64,000 bases of DNA from positions 1,550,001 to 1,614,000 of the forward strand of contig JANUWF010001218.1 in NCBI GenBank assembly GCA_026120185.1. The letters are read 5' to 3'. Position 1 is the first letter of the stretch, and the number at the start of each line of letters is the position of its first letter. Source of the stretch: Voacanga thouarsii. Taxonomy: Eukaryota; Streptophyta; Magnoliopsida; Gentianales; Apocynaceae. This document shows positions 1-11,038 of this stretch, piece after piece. A program made the translations under genes and the position numbers. The notes below the pieces were generated by a model that was given only the letters and a program-made list of their open reading frames with translations, did no database searches and was not told where the DNA came from.

Positions 1-2616
1 CACACGTTGGGCCCCATGACCATATAACGGTCAGAATGCCACACTTTGTGTAGATTGACAAAAGATAGGTGTACGGCTTACCGGGTGAAATACTCCTCCT
101 TTTCTACACCCAAACTTACCGGTTGTCCACTCCGAAAACACACAGTCTACATGACTAAAACTTGCTAGCTCGAACCGGCATGACCTACTAGACTGGCATC
201 CTATCTGGGAAGGACTCACCTCTCAGAGGTGGCCACCTACTGAGAGACTTACTCTAACCCTTCAAAGAAAAATCATAGTAATCTACCCTTATTGAGTACT
301 CAACGTTGATTGTCCCACTTGGGAAAAAATTGATAAAGCATTGATTTACTTGGAAATAGCAATTAAGGGTTTCTAAAATTCTTGTCAAAATTAGGTTTTA
401 GAAAGAGTTTATTATTTGTGCAAAACTGCTTGTTTAAATTTTCAAATAATTTGCTTGACTGAAATAAAAAGGAAAACAGTCCTTAATTGCCTTTACAAAA
501 TGAGTGTCCATACATATCGCATTTGGCTTGCCATAGTAATCTTTTGTCTTCAAATAAGTTCATGCAAGAACTTACCTGATCGTTTGCTTGCTCAAATTCA
601 AAAATCTTCCAAGGCTGACCTAACCCCACCTGGGGTAAACACAAGATATAAGGTTATACTCAAGCTATACTCGCTTACATAAATAATCCTAGTTCAACTT
701 ACTACAATCATGACCCTAATGTCCTAAGCTTTAAGGCTAGATGATAAAGGATTTTATAAAATAAGTCTAACTTGATAAGTTAAAATAACTAGGGGTTGTA
801 AAATAATTACTAATAAGTTATAGGTTCAAATAATAAATCTTGAGTACTATTGCTAATAAATAAACTAGGGTTTAATTGTTAAATATTAGTAAATGGCAAT
901 TTTAAAAAATAGTTTTATTATAAATAATTAATAAATTACAATTAATTTTTTAAGTTAATTTTTAGTAGATAATAAATAAAATTAATAATAAATGAATTAT
1001 ATTAAATTTTTGTTTAATAAATAACAAACAAATTTTAATATGAATAATATTTATGAATATAGGCCTAAAAGGTCATTAATATTTTATTTATTATTATTTA
1101 TATAAAAAGATCTTATTTACTATTCTGAATATACATATTTTATTTTTAATGAAAAGTATTATGTATTCGACTAGTAAAATATCAATATTTCATTTAATAC
1201 CCCATTTCCAAAACTTCTTAGGAATTTTGAAATCTTTAGAGGAAAAATATAGTAAAAATTTTAATTATAGTAATAAAATTTGCTAATTAAAATAGTCTAG
1301 GATCAACAAGATCATGATCATAATTTTCCTATTGCTAACAAGATTCATAAACATATTCTCAAACATCAATCAACAAACTATTTTATTCATGAACATAAGC
1401 TTAAATCCATACTTACTATCACATGGCCAAATATCTACTAAGCATAATCATACTCACTGCTTCAATGAAAATAAGAACATAAAAATCATATTCACCAAAG
1501 GTGTCATAATATCTAGCATGCTTAAACATTCAGAATTTCTTAAGACATGATGAATATACATCGTTTCTTGGAGCTGCAATGGAACCGGTTGGACTGCTGT
1601 GTTTTGCTAAAATGAATGAAGATTGATGGAGTTTTAAGGCTGGCCGAAATTCTGAGCTCAATGGCAGAGGAATTTTTGGTTATGAAGCCTAATCCAAGGG
1701 TGTTTTCATGGAGCAAATGTTGAAAATTTTGAAATTCAAATGGAAGTTTGAATGGAGTGATTGTAGGAGAAATTTGAGGTGTGGTTATGGAGTCCAATTG
1801 TGCAAGGTAAATGGAGGGGGTAATGGTGTTCAGTTCATGGTTGAATAAGGGTTAATTTATAGAGGTTTGAGGGTGGTTTTCAGCCAAGGCCTGAAGGGAA
1901 CAAGGCTGGAAATCTTCTGGTTATGATTCGAATGTCTTGCTGCAATTTTCTGTGTAGTTTTCTGCAATGTTCCACCTCGACTTGCAAGGGTTGTTGAGAG
2001 GTGTTTGAGGGTCCTTTAAGGCTGGCTTCCAGCCTTCTTTATGGAGGAAAAGCAGAGGAATTTTGCTAGCTTGAAGGCAAAAGAAACAACTTCGATTTCA
2101 GGTTACTATGCAACGAAAACTGCCCAGATTTTTTTTCTGATTTGTGCAATTTTGTACAATCCGATTTTTGCACAGGAATTTCAGTCTTCAAGCTGAATAA
2201 ATTGGTCATTTTTCTGGCAGCAATTGACTAAGAAAGATGGCTGAGATTTTCGAAGGTTAGGCTATTCAAGAATCTGAAAATTTTCCAAATTTCTTTCATG
2301 GAGAATATGAATACTATAGAGTGGAGTTTGAAGGCTCAACATGGAGATTAATTTCTTTTGGGAACCTTCCCTAACTCCTCTCCTATTTTCAGTCAAATCT
2401 CCAACCTCCAAGATTCATTTTTGAAATCCAAAGAACAAGAATCCTTGCTGAATTTTCTAGAATTAAAAGCATAAATTTGGATAAATTTTGAACAAATTTA
2501 ATTGGTGAAGAGGTTAGGACAAACTAAAGGTAATACAAGGACAAGAATTCCTCTAAAATTCTGTTTAGGACATAATGATAGGATTAGGACATTCTCTTCA
2601 TGTCTCCCCTAAGATA
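1..2616. other. gene-free flank left of the first LINE
   Basis: I see no gene here. Bases 1-330 are moderately GC-rich. About 680-1300 is very AT-rich. About 1550-2600 has a more balanced composition with recurring phrases such as 'aaggctgg', and it may be an old LTR-type repeat. No LTR ends, primer site or protein motif could be fixed, so it is left unassigned. Open frames of 60-90 codons here show no recognisable domain. Confidence 0.5.
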
Positions 2617-3460
2617 ACATTCCTATTGCCAGGAAATGATGAAGAGAGAGAAGAGGTAGAGAGAGAAGCTCTCAACTCTCTTGAGTCCTCTTTCTGACTC
2701 TCATCTCCATTGCTACCAATAATAGGTCTTCAAGCTGTACTATTAATGCATGTTTTTCCTTCTGGTTAGTTCTATATTTATCCGCTTCTGGTGCTCTACT
2801 TATGTGATATTGTGAGGTGTGGTTCGGCATCTGTAGCTGTGTCCGGTTAACCTTGATATGTCTGACCTTCATTTCTTTGTCGGTTCCTGGAGCCTGGTTG
2901 TCCATGGGTACTGCTGTGCTAGGGTTTCCTCTTATGTTTTCTGCTTTTGATGCTTTTACATGATTCTAACCGGCGCTCCAATCTTATAGTCTTCTGCATT
3001 TTCCTAGTTTTTCTTGTCGACCTTGGTCTGTCTTGTCTATCTAAATTCTGTTAGCTTTCGTATTTGGTTATTTTAGTTGTAACGGTGTGAACCTTTTTTC
3101 TGTCCAGAGGCTAGGTATCATATTGAGTCGATATTTCTCCTGTTCCATTTATCCATCCTTCTATTCCTGGCTTCAGATGTTTTTTTTTTTTTTTTCGATC
3201 TGTTTTAACCATTTTCTTCATTCGAAACCCAGTTTGAATGCTGTTGGAATCAGTCTCGGTCTTCAATATTCCTTCTGTGCAAGGCTCCAATTGGGAGTTC
3301 GCTCTGCCAGTATCTAACTGCTCCAACTAATTGTCAGTCTTCTACCCTTCCTATCCCAAGAAGTCTCCTACCTACTCCACCCCCCGCATGTGGTCTTTCT
3401 GCTACCTACTCCAACATATTGCTGTATCCGCCTGCTGTGCTGTCTGATGGCCTGGACCTA

Positions 3461-5152
3461 ATGGTCCAAACCAGAGGCCGGAGAAAACTGACATCTTCTG
3501 GGGTGATGTCGTCTTCCATACCCCAGAAATTCCTATCTTCTCCCTAGGTTGAATCTTGGTTTCCCACTGCCCCAGCCGTGATCATGGCCAATCTAAACCC
3601 GTCATCACTAACCTTACCCGAGACATCTTTGGTCCCTGACCCCAGTCCGCCTCAATCTCCCTCTCTCATTATTAAGTTGCCTTATTTGCAAGCTCCAGAA
3701 CCTATCCTAGTATCCTCCTCAGTGGGCCACGATGTTTGGAGCATACCCCTGCCTGCTTCCTCGGATCCCTCTAACCCTCATGGTCCAGGTGTGGGGAACG
3801 CTTCCCCATCACAGACAAAGTCTCATTCCTCTATCAATCTGGTGGAAGACATTTCATCCTCTCATCTCAAGCCTCTCCCCCATTCCAAATCCTCTGAACA
3901 CCAACAAAAATTCTCAGTCTTGGGCTAGTATTGTGAAAGGGAACCGGGTACAACAAAATTGATTAAAAATCAGTCATATGCCCAGCTCGAGTAAGGTCAT
4001 TGAAATTGAAGCTTTGGTCTTAGTGGATGTTGAGGAAAAGCTGGGTTTCTGCCTTGTGGGAATGTTTGCTAGCAGATTCCCTGGTATGAAAGCTATCATG
4101 GACCTCACCAAGTAATGGGGTATTCAAACAAAGGTGCATAATCATGCTTCATGGTGGCTGATTTTCAGATTCAAAACGGAAGATGATAGGCAAAAAGTTC
4201 TTCGAGGGGGACCCTATGCTGTGTTTGGACGATCATTGATGCTCAAGATGATGGCATCGAACTTTGATTTCTCTCTTGATGATGTGAGCATAGTGCCCAT
4301 ATGGGTAACGTTTCCAGCCTTGCCACTAGGTTGCTGGAATATGAAAGCGTTAAGTAAGATAGCCTCTACTATTGGAATTCCAGTGATGACCGACATGCTA
4401 ACTGCAAATTTTGATCATGTGTCATATGCTAGAGTTCTTGTTGAAGTGGATGTGTCCAAGCCTCTAGTGAAGCTGGTGCCAATTCGTTTGCCATCCGGTA
4501 AAATCAAGCAGCAGGTAGTTAGATTTGAATTTGAACCTGCCTATTGTAGCTTTTGTTGTAAATTTGGACATGTCACGGATGCATGCATGGGAGAAAAAAT
4601 GAAAACAAAGGAACAAAATCTGGCCCCCAAGACTGACGGCTTTGCAGTTGGGCAGAAGAAAAAGAAAAAAAATCAAAAGAGGTATGTGTCCACACCTATG
4701 GGACAGGAAAACCCTCTGCGTTCTCCATCACCTGATGTAGTAAGGAATTCTTCCAATGATAGAGGGAAACAACCAGATATTTATCTGGAACAAAATAGTT
4801 CTGGGCATGTTCACATGGAAACCTGCCAAAAATGATACACTTGGACAAAGACGGTCTGCTGTATGTGATGAGCCTTCCTCATCAGTTGGACCAAGTAGGG
4901 AGATATTGGACAGAAGGGGTAGGTCCAAGGTTAGACGTGGGGGACACCACCATTGGCGATCAAAATCTCAGCAGTACGTTCACTTTACAAGGAGAATTTC
5001 TACCTCTCCCTCTAGGCCTACAGACTGTGTTAATGAAGCTCAAAAGGAAATAAGGGATGCTGGGAAAGCAACTGTCCAAACAACAAGTGCTATTTGCCCA
5101 GTATGGAAGGAAAATGCACAAAGTAATATTGACTTGTTTAGGGCCCAATGGG
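3461..5152 (+). pseudogene. LINE copy 1 ORF1 (nucleic-acid-binding protein), broken
   Basis: ORF1 of plant L1-type LINEs encodes an RNA-binding chaperone that travels with the element RNA. The start is set by the ATG at 3461 (MVQTR), which matches the start MVQTRSQK of the sister copy at 20144. A DUF4283-like segment spans about 4134-4330 (SWWLIFRF ... LRGGPYAVFG). A CCHC zinc knuckle, CSFCCKFGHVTDAC, lies near 4545-4590, and a basic tail follows. The frame is interrupted by stops near 3548, 3927 and 4114 and by frameshifts after about 4830, so no full protein can be made. Confidence 0.85.
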
Positions 5153-5167
5153 CACCAAATAATCCTC

Positions 5168-8100
5168 AATGAAGTAACATGCTGGAATATTAGAGGGTTC
5201 AATAAGACCCTCAAGCATTATGGTGTTCAGAAATTTATTTCTAAACACTGTATTGATGTTATTGGCTTACTGGAAACTAAGCTCACTTCTGTTGGGCTAC
5301 ACAACATTTTACAAACCAAGTTCCCTAATTGGTCACCTATTCATAACTTGGACGAAGCTGAAGGTGGGAGAATTGTCATCTTATGGAACGGTGCAAAGGT
5401 GGATGTCCATTTAATCCACTGTTCGCCTCAGGCTATCACTGTGAACATCACTTGTAAGATTACTCATGCTACATACTTCTTCACTTTCATTTATGCTTAC
5501 AATTTTGTAGTGGCTCATAGAAACTTATGGGTTGATATCTAGTCACTATCGTCTTCTATGTCGGAGGCATGGATCATTCTTGGAGATTTTAATTCCTATC
5601 TGCATGTGGATGATAAATTTAGCGATTCACAACCTTCTTCATATGAAATTAGGGATTTTGCGACATTATGTGATGAAGCTGGTTTAGAAGACCTACCCTA
5701 CATCGGACCGAGATTCTCTTAGACAAATTCTAGGGTGTGGTCCAAACTTGATAGAGTAATGGGTAATGAGGCATGGTTTCAGTCGTCTACCCAGGCATCA
5801 GTGGAATTTTTACCTAGTAGCTGCATTTCTAATCATAGTCCTACTATTTGGTCAGTGGTTGAGAACAATGTGGGAGCTGTTCGTCCTTTCAGATTCCTTA
5901 ATCTTTAGACTGACCATGACTCTTTCCAGAATATTGTGCAACAGGCTTGGGAACAGCCATACGTGGGATTCTACCAGTTCACCCTCTGTCGTCATTTGAA
6001 AGTGCTGAAGCGTGACTTTCAGAAGCTAAACTATGTGGAATTCTCTCATCTATCTGATCGTGTTGAACGTGCTAACTAGGCGATTGTCAATACCCAACAG
6101 CTTCTACTCGCCAACCCTGTGGATCATAACCTTATGGCACATTTCAAGAACTGTGAACTTTCGGCAATGCGTATCGCAGTGGCAGAAATGAAGTTCTACC
6201 AGCAACTTGCTAAGGGAAGGTATGTGGCTCATGCTGATAAAAACACTCGTTACTTTTTCAACATTTTTAGACGAAACAAAAAGCGGAGCTTCATTGCATC
6301 AATTCGGAAGGATGATGGCAACATGACTGATAGCCCAAAAGATCTTGCTGATGAATTTGTGGGTTACTTTCGGAAGACTCTTAGGACTAAGGTAAATTGC
6401 CAGGGAATCAATGTGGACTTTGTAAGAGTTGGGCCAATGGTTCCTCATGATATAAAGGTGGATTTGGTTAGGGATGTCAATATACAGGATATCAAATTAG
6501 CCCTATGGGACATTGGTGATTGTAAAGCCCCTGGCCCTGATGGCTACTCAGCATTATTTTTCAAGAAAGCTTGGGGTACGGTTGGCCAGAGTCTTTTTTA
6601 TGCTGTATCGGAATTCTTCACTTCCGGGAAAATTCTTAAGCAGATTAATCATTCTATTATCACCCTGGTTTCAAAATCCGATCATGCTGAGAGGGTGTGT
6701 GACTATAGACTTATATCTTGATGTAATGTGGTCTACAAGATTATTTCTAAGATCCTGGCTGACAGAATTAAACTGGTTGTACCACACCTGGTAGACACTT
6801 CCCAATCATCTTTCATTCAAGACAGACTCATGACTGACAACATTTTGATGGTCCAGGAACTTATGCGTATGTATAGTAGAAGAAGGGTATCTTCTCGATG
6901 CACAATAAAGGTGGACCTACGAAAGGCTTATGACTCTGTTAATTGGGTTTTTTTACTGGATCTACTTCATGAGCTTGGGTTCCCTCCTCTCTTTGTGAAC
7001 TAGATTGAGCAATGTGTCACGACTACTTCTTTCTCTCTTGCAATCAATGGGACTATCCATGGTTTCTTTACTGGTGTAAAGGGTCTACGCCAAGGAGATC
7101 CGGTATCCCCTCTGTTGTTTGTTATTTGCTTAGAATATTTCTCACGGGTGGTCAAAGTGCACACACTTGGAACACTATTTAACTATCATCCCAAGTGTAA
7201 GGAGTTAAGGATTACTCACCTTACTTTTGCGGATGACCTTATGCTGTTTGCTAAGGGTGACTGCTCTTCTATTTGCATTCTCCTTGATTGCCTTGATGAA
7301 TTTAAAAGATGTTCGGGTCTTGAAATCAATAAGGATAAGTCCAGTATCTATCTAGCTGGGATTAGTATGAATGAGCAGGAGAATATTCAAGATATTACTG
7401 GAATTCCTATTGGGGAATTTCCGTTCCGATACCTTGGCCTACCAATCATGAATGGCAGGATTAGGCTTACTTACTACAAACCATTACTTGATCGTATTGG
7501 ATCGTACATTGGGCGTTGGTCTGCTCGGTCCCTCTCTTATGCTGGCCGCCTCCAACTGATACAATCCGTTCTCCAAGATGTTGAGTGCTTCTGGTTATCT
7601 ATTCTCCCTATGCCATCTGCGATCATATGTTAGTTGGATAGGATGGCTAGGAATTTCCTGTGGGACTCAAAAAAATCTATGGCTGCTTGGAAGAATATCT
7701 GTCTTCCAAAAAATGAGGGCGGACTTGGATTGCGGAACTTGCACACTTGGAATGAAGCACTAATGACTAGAATCATTTGGGACATCTAAGCGGAGAAACA
7801 TTCATTGTGGGTCAAATGGGTGAACCATTTCTATTTGAAGGGCAGATCTGTTTGGGAGTTTGATCATCACGAGGAACTCTCACCCTTGTTTCGCAGGTTG
7901 TTAACAATTAGGGACATGATTATGGAGCGCAAACTGGATATTCAATGTGCGGTTGATCTTCTTCATTCTTGGGCACTGAGCAATAATCCCTTCACTTGTC
8001 TTGCGTATGACTATCTTCGTTCAAGTGTGCGGAATGTGTATTGGGCTAATACCATATGGAAGCAAGGATTGACTCCCAAACACTCATTCATCCTTTGGTT

Positions 8101-8521
8101 GTGTGCTAAGGGTAGACTGAAGACTAAGGATACACTTGTGTTCAGGATGGACGACTTGTCTTGTCCTCTATGTAAGGTATATCCAAAAATGACTAATCAT
8201 CTATTCTTCAGATGCTCAATTTCTGCAGCTATTTGGACGGAAGTGAAAAGGTGGCTTCGTCTACCATTCACTTTGAATTCGGCCAAGTCTTGTCTCAAGT
8301 GGTATAAGCGTGGCAATCGTGGTACCTCATGGTTCAGTAAGGCTAGATCTACTGCTTTGGCAGCCACTTTCTACTACATCTGGTATGCTCGTAATAAGGC
8401 CATTTTTGAGGATGCGGTTTGCCTACCGTTGGAGATAATAAAGAAAATTAAAACACATGTGTACACTGTTATTTTTAACTTGTACCCTGATGTTCTGCAA
8501 ACCTTTGAATCCTGTTTTTGA
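5168..8521 (+). pseudogene. LINE copy 1 ORF2 (endonuclease-reverse transcriptase), broken
   Basis: ORF2 normally nicks the target and primes reverse transcription there. The endonuclease starts with CWNIRGFN and has GLLETKL near 5260. The reverse transcriptase spans about 6480-7500, with the catalytic FADD at 7226-7237. A zf-RVT segment (CPLCK ... NHLFFRC) lies near 8160-8215, and the protein ends without RNase H, as in many plant LINEs. In-frame stops at 5540, 5720, 5906, 6077, 7001, 7631 and 7787 break it. Most are TAG or TAA where the sister copy has Gln or Trp. The start codon is also shifted: one base is missing compared with the sister copy (ATGA-AGTA). Confidence 0.88.
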
Positions 8522-8696
8522 GTACCACTAGCTGCCAGTCTCCTTGACTGGCAACTAGTAACCCATATAAATTTCTCTTACATATATTAATATATTTACA
8601 TTTACATAAATAAAAAAAAAACATTCCTATTTTTATGGAATGCAAGAAAACAAAAATTCAAACTTAATTAAGATAATCATGATAAAAACTTAAATG

Positions 8697-8757
8697 ATGG
8701 GATTTGAATTCATGACCTTAGAGATTAATTCCAAAGCTCTAACTACTTAACCACAGC
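8697..8757 (-). repeat. tRNA-like stretch, possible SINE remnant
   Basis: On the minus strand this reads like the body of a tRNA: 'GTGGTTAAGTAGTTAGAGC' resembles an A box and D arm, and 'GTCATGAATTCAAATCCC' resembles a B box and T arm. The spacing is close to that of a tRNA. The bases are too diverged for a working tRNA (GTTCGA has become ATTCAA) and the acceptor stem is not evident. A tRNA-derived SINE fragment is the best reading. It lies just after the LINE target duplication. Confidence 0.4.
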
Positions 8758-9006
8758 AACTCTTATTCTTATTTTCTCACCCAAATATTCTTCTTATTTA
8801 ATCCTCAAGCTATCTTCCTATTTTGACCTCAAGCAAAATTATCATTTTACCCTTCCTACTTAATAAGCATAACTAAGCCTTTTAACCTATAAATCATAAT
8901 TCTAAAGCACATAAAATCATTCAAAAATATATATATTCATGCAAAATAATATGATATGCATCCCGACCCCCTTTACTCTAGGGTTGGCTTTAGATGGGGT
9001 TTCACA

Positions 9007-9527
9007 TCAAATATTTATGAATTTAAGATAAGTAATATTATGTAATTGTTTAATTTTGTTTTCATGATATTTATTCTATCTTTAAATTTTAATCATTGTA
9101 ATATTTTTAAGAGGTTTTGACTTCAAGTTCCCCTTCTATGTAATCTTTATTTTATTAATTAATAAAACCGGTAAGGGCCTAAGCCAAACTCCCCACCACT
9201 TTAATGGGATTTTTTATGATTTTAAACAATCGTATTATTTAAGTAATAATAAAAAATTACAAAACAAAAGCACATGAAAGTTTTTAACCGAATTAAAGAG
9301 AAAAAAATAAAGAAAGAGAGAGAAGAGGACCATGGACTGGCCCGCAGGGTTTACAGTCCTAGGTCCCGGGCAGTGCCCAACCCAGGGTGCCTGGCCTTAG
9401 TCTGGGCCCGGCACGGCACGGCACGGACCACCTTGATGTGAGACCAGCCTGCATGGCCCAAGGACCGATCTCGAGAGACCGGCCCAACACGACCCAAAAC
9501 CATGCTGATCGGCCCATATGTCATTGT
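9007..9527 (+). mobile_element. hAT element end fragment, inverted copy of the end at 11039
   Basis: The reverse complement of this stretch matches 11039-11520 over nearly its whole length. The match covers the GC-rich subterminal block full of GGCCC and GGCAC words and the terminal bases: CCCATATGTCATTGT at 9513-9527 against the complement of the end at 11039. Homology stops at about 9007, before the transposase would begin. It is a broken end of the same hAT family lying in the opposite direction. The GGCAC triplication at 9413-9427 is part of the GC-rich end. Confidence 0.8.
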
Positions 9528-10549
9528 TAATTTCCACCGTTCATTATTTGTCCATATATTTCATGTCAAATCTTTTTTACCATTTTGAGATGATTAATGT
9601 TTTCGTTTCCCTCTGGCCGGAGTCCAAATCCTTAGATTTTTTTCTTTTCCTCCCAATGCATCCCACGACACAATTGTTTGAACAACTAACAAACCTAGAT
9701 TCCCTAAACGAGGTAGAAATTTTCTTAAGCTTATAAAAGAACTGCATGAGATTCCTCTGCAAAGTTTTCTTCATCTCGTGTTTATAGTCTTGAACCCTAA
9801 TTCCTAGACTTTTACAATCTTTGCAAATAGGAAGAAAGCAAGAATATCCATTGGAAGTTACTCAAAATCCCATTTGAGAAATCAAAACACAAGCAGCCAA
9901 AGATTGAAAAGATTCCTTGAATCCAATAACAAAAACAGCTAAACTTCAAAAAATGTTTTTGGAATTTTTCCCGAGAGAAAAGCATACAAATACGCGTGGA
10001 TATTTGAATAATTCTATCCACCTTACGGAATAGTATCAAACAATTTTTCTTATCTTCCCAACATCTCCAGAAGATTATGATTCTTAAGTGCATTATGAGA
10101 ATCAGAACTTCTCATGCATACTAAAAATCAAAAGGAATTTTCGGAAATAATCCATAACAGATTACGTAGTATTTCACAATGTCAGAAAGGACAGATGCTA
10201 TTAATTCATTTACTCCATTGATCATTCAAATTATTCTCATCATTTCCTCCCAGTTTATAAAGATTGTGGTTTTGAACACGCTGGCCAGAATATCTAATCC
10301 ATACCAACCATAAAAATAAAAAATCAAAAGATGCAAAGCTAAGCATATACTTAGTTAAAATCCACTACAATATTGTACTACTCTAAGAACTCAGATTGCA
10401 GGAAAAAAGAATCCATAGAATACTATATATACGAAGTATATGCCGTACATCACTTCAGAACCTCATCTGTTAATATTCTAATAAGCGATACTAATATATA
10501 CTTTGAAACAGGATATGCGAATGTTGTAGTAAATATATAAATAATACAA

Positions 10550-10587
<38 letters not shown>

Positions 10588-11030
10588 AATAAGGCTAAAT
10601 TGTATTTTCTTATATTTTTTTTAAAAATGAAACTTAAACTTTTCATTTAAATTATTGTAAATATTTTACATTATTCAACTTATTTTACCTATTATATAAC
10701 TGATTTTACCAATTTTTTCTTTACACACGAAGGGCCCCTTAGACTGAATCATGAACCCTGGATTAGGCATCGAAAAGATATGTATGTTCCTAATCCATTA
10801 TAAGATAGTTTTTTAAAAAATAATAATATTTAAAATGGGATATTCTCTGTTGAAACGTACATCTGCCATTAATATAAGGGCATTGAAGGGAATAAAAATC
10901 TGGAATCGTATGCTGAGAATCATCTTTCCAATACTTTGGAAGTTAAAATATACGTTCTATCATTTCTGTATCATATCTGGCCCAACATGCATGCACATGA
11001 ATGCAGGAGAGAATCATCTCTATTTTACGA
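9528..11030. other. AT-rich spacer without a gene
   Basis: No gene or element could be supported here. It holds a TA microsatellite at 10552-10585. The short open frames have low-complexity Phe/Ile/Lys-rich translations with no known motif. It lies between the two inverted hAT ends. Confidence 0.5.
10552..10585. repeat. (AT)n microsatellite
   Basis: Uninterrupted AT dinucleotides over about 34 bases. Confidence 0.95.
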
Positions 11031-11038
11031 AGGCATGA

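Larger units (their letters stand above)
2639..8620 (+). mobile_element. L1-like LINE retrotransposon, copy 1, decayed
   Basis: This is a non-LTR retrotransposon about 6 kb long. In order it has a 5' leader, ORF1 (DUF4283-like domain plus zinc knuckle) and ORF2 (endonuclease, reverse transcriptase, zf-RVT), and it ends in an A-run at 8611-8621. It is flanked by an imperfect target-site duplication at 2617-2638 and 8621-8642. The first 11 bases (acattcctatt) are identical and about 17 of 22 match overall. Both ORFs carry stops and frameshifts, so the copy is dead. The second copy, at 15126-20868 on the other strand, belongs to the same family. Confidence 0.9.

Noticed and set aside
1..330. gypsy LTR or satellite at the window start
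   Set aside because: The composition hints at a repeat, but no LTR end, primer site or second copy is visible in the window.
4134..4835. 233-codon zinc-knuckle protein as a cellular RNA-binding protein
   Set aside because: It is the middle of LINE ORF1, with the same DUF4283 and CCHC arrangement as the sister copy at 18628-20144.
8697..8757. functional tRNA gene
   Set aside because: The T-loop is ATTCAA instead of GTTCGA and no acceptor stem pairs.
9330..9510. GC-rich CpG island or promoter
   Set aside because: It matches the GC-rich end of the hAT at 11039 in reverse orientation.
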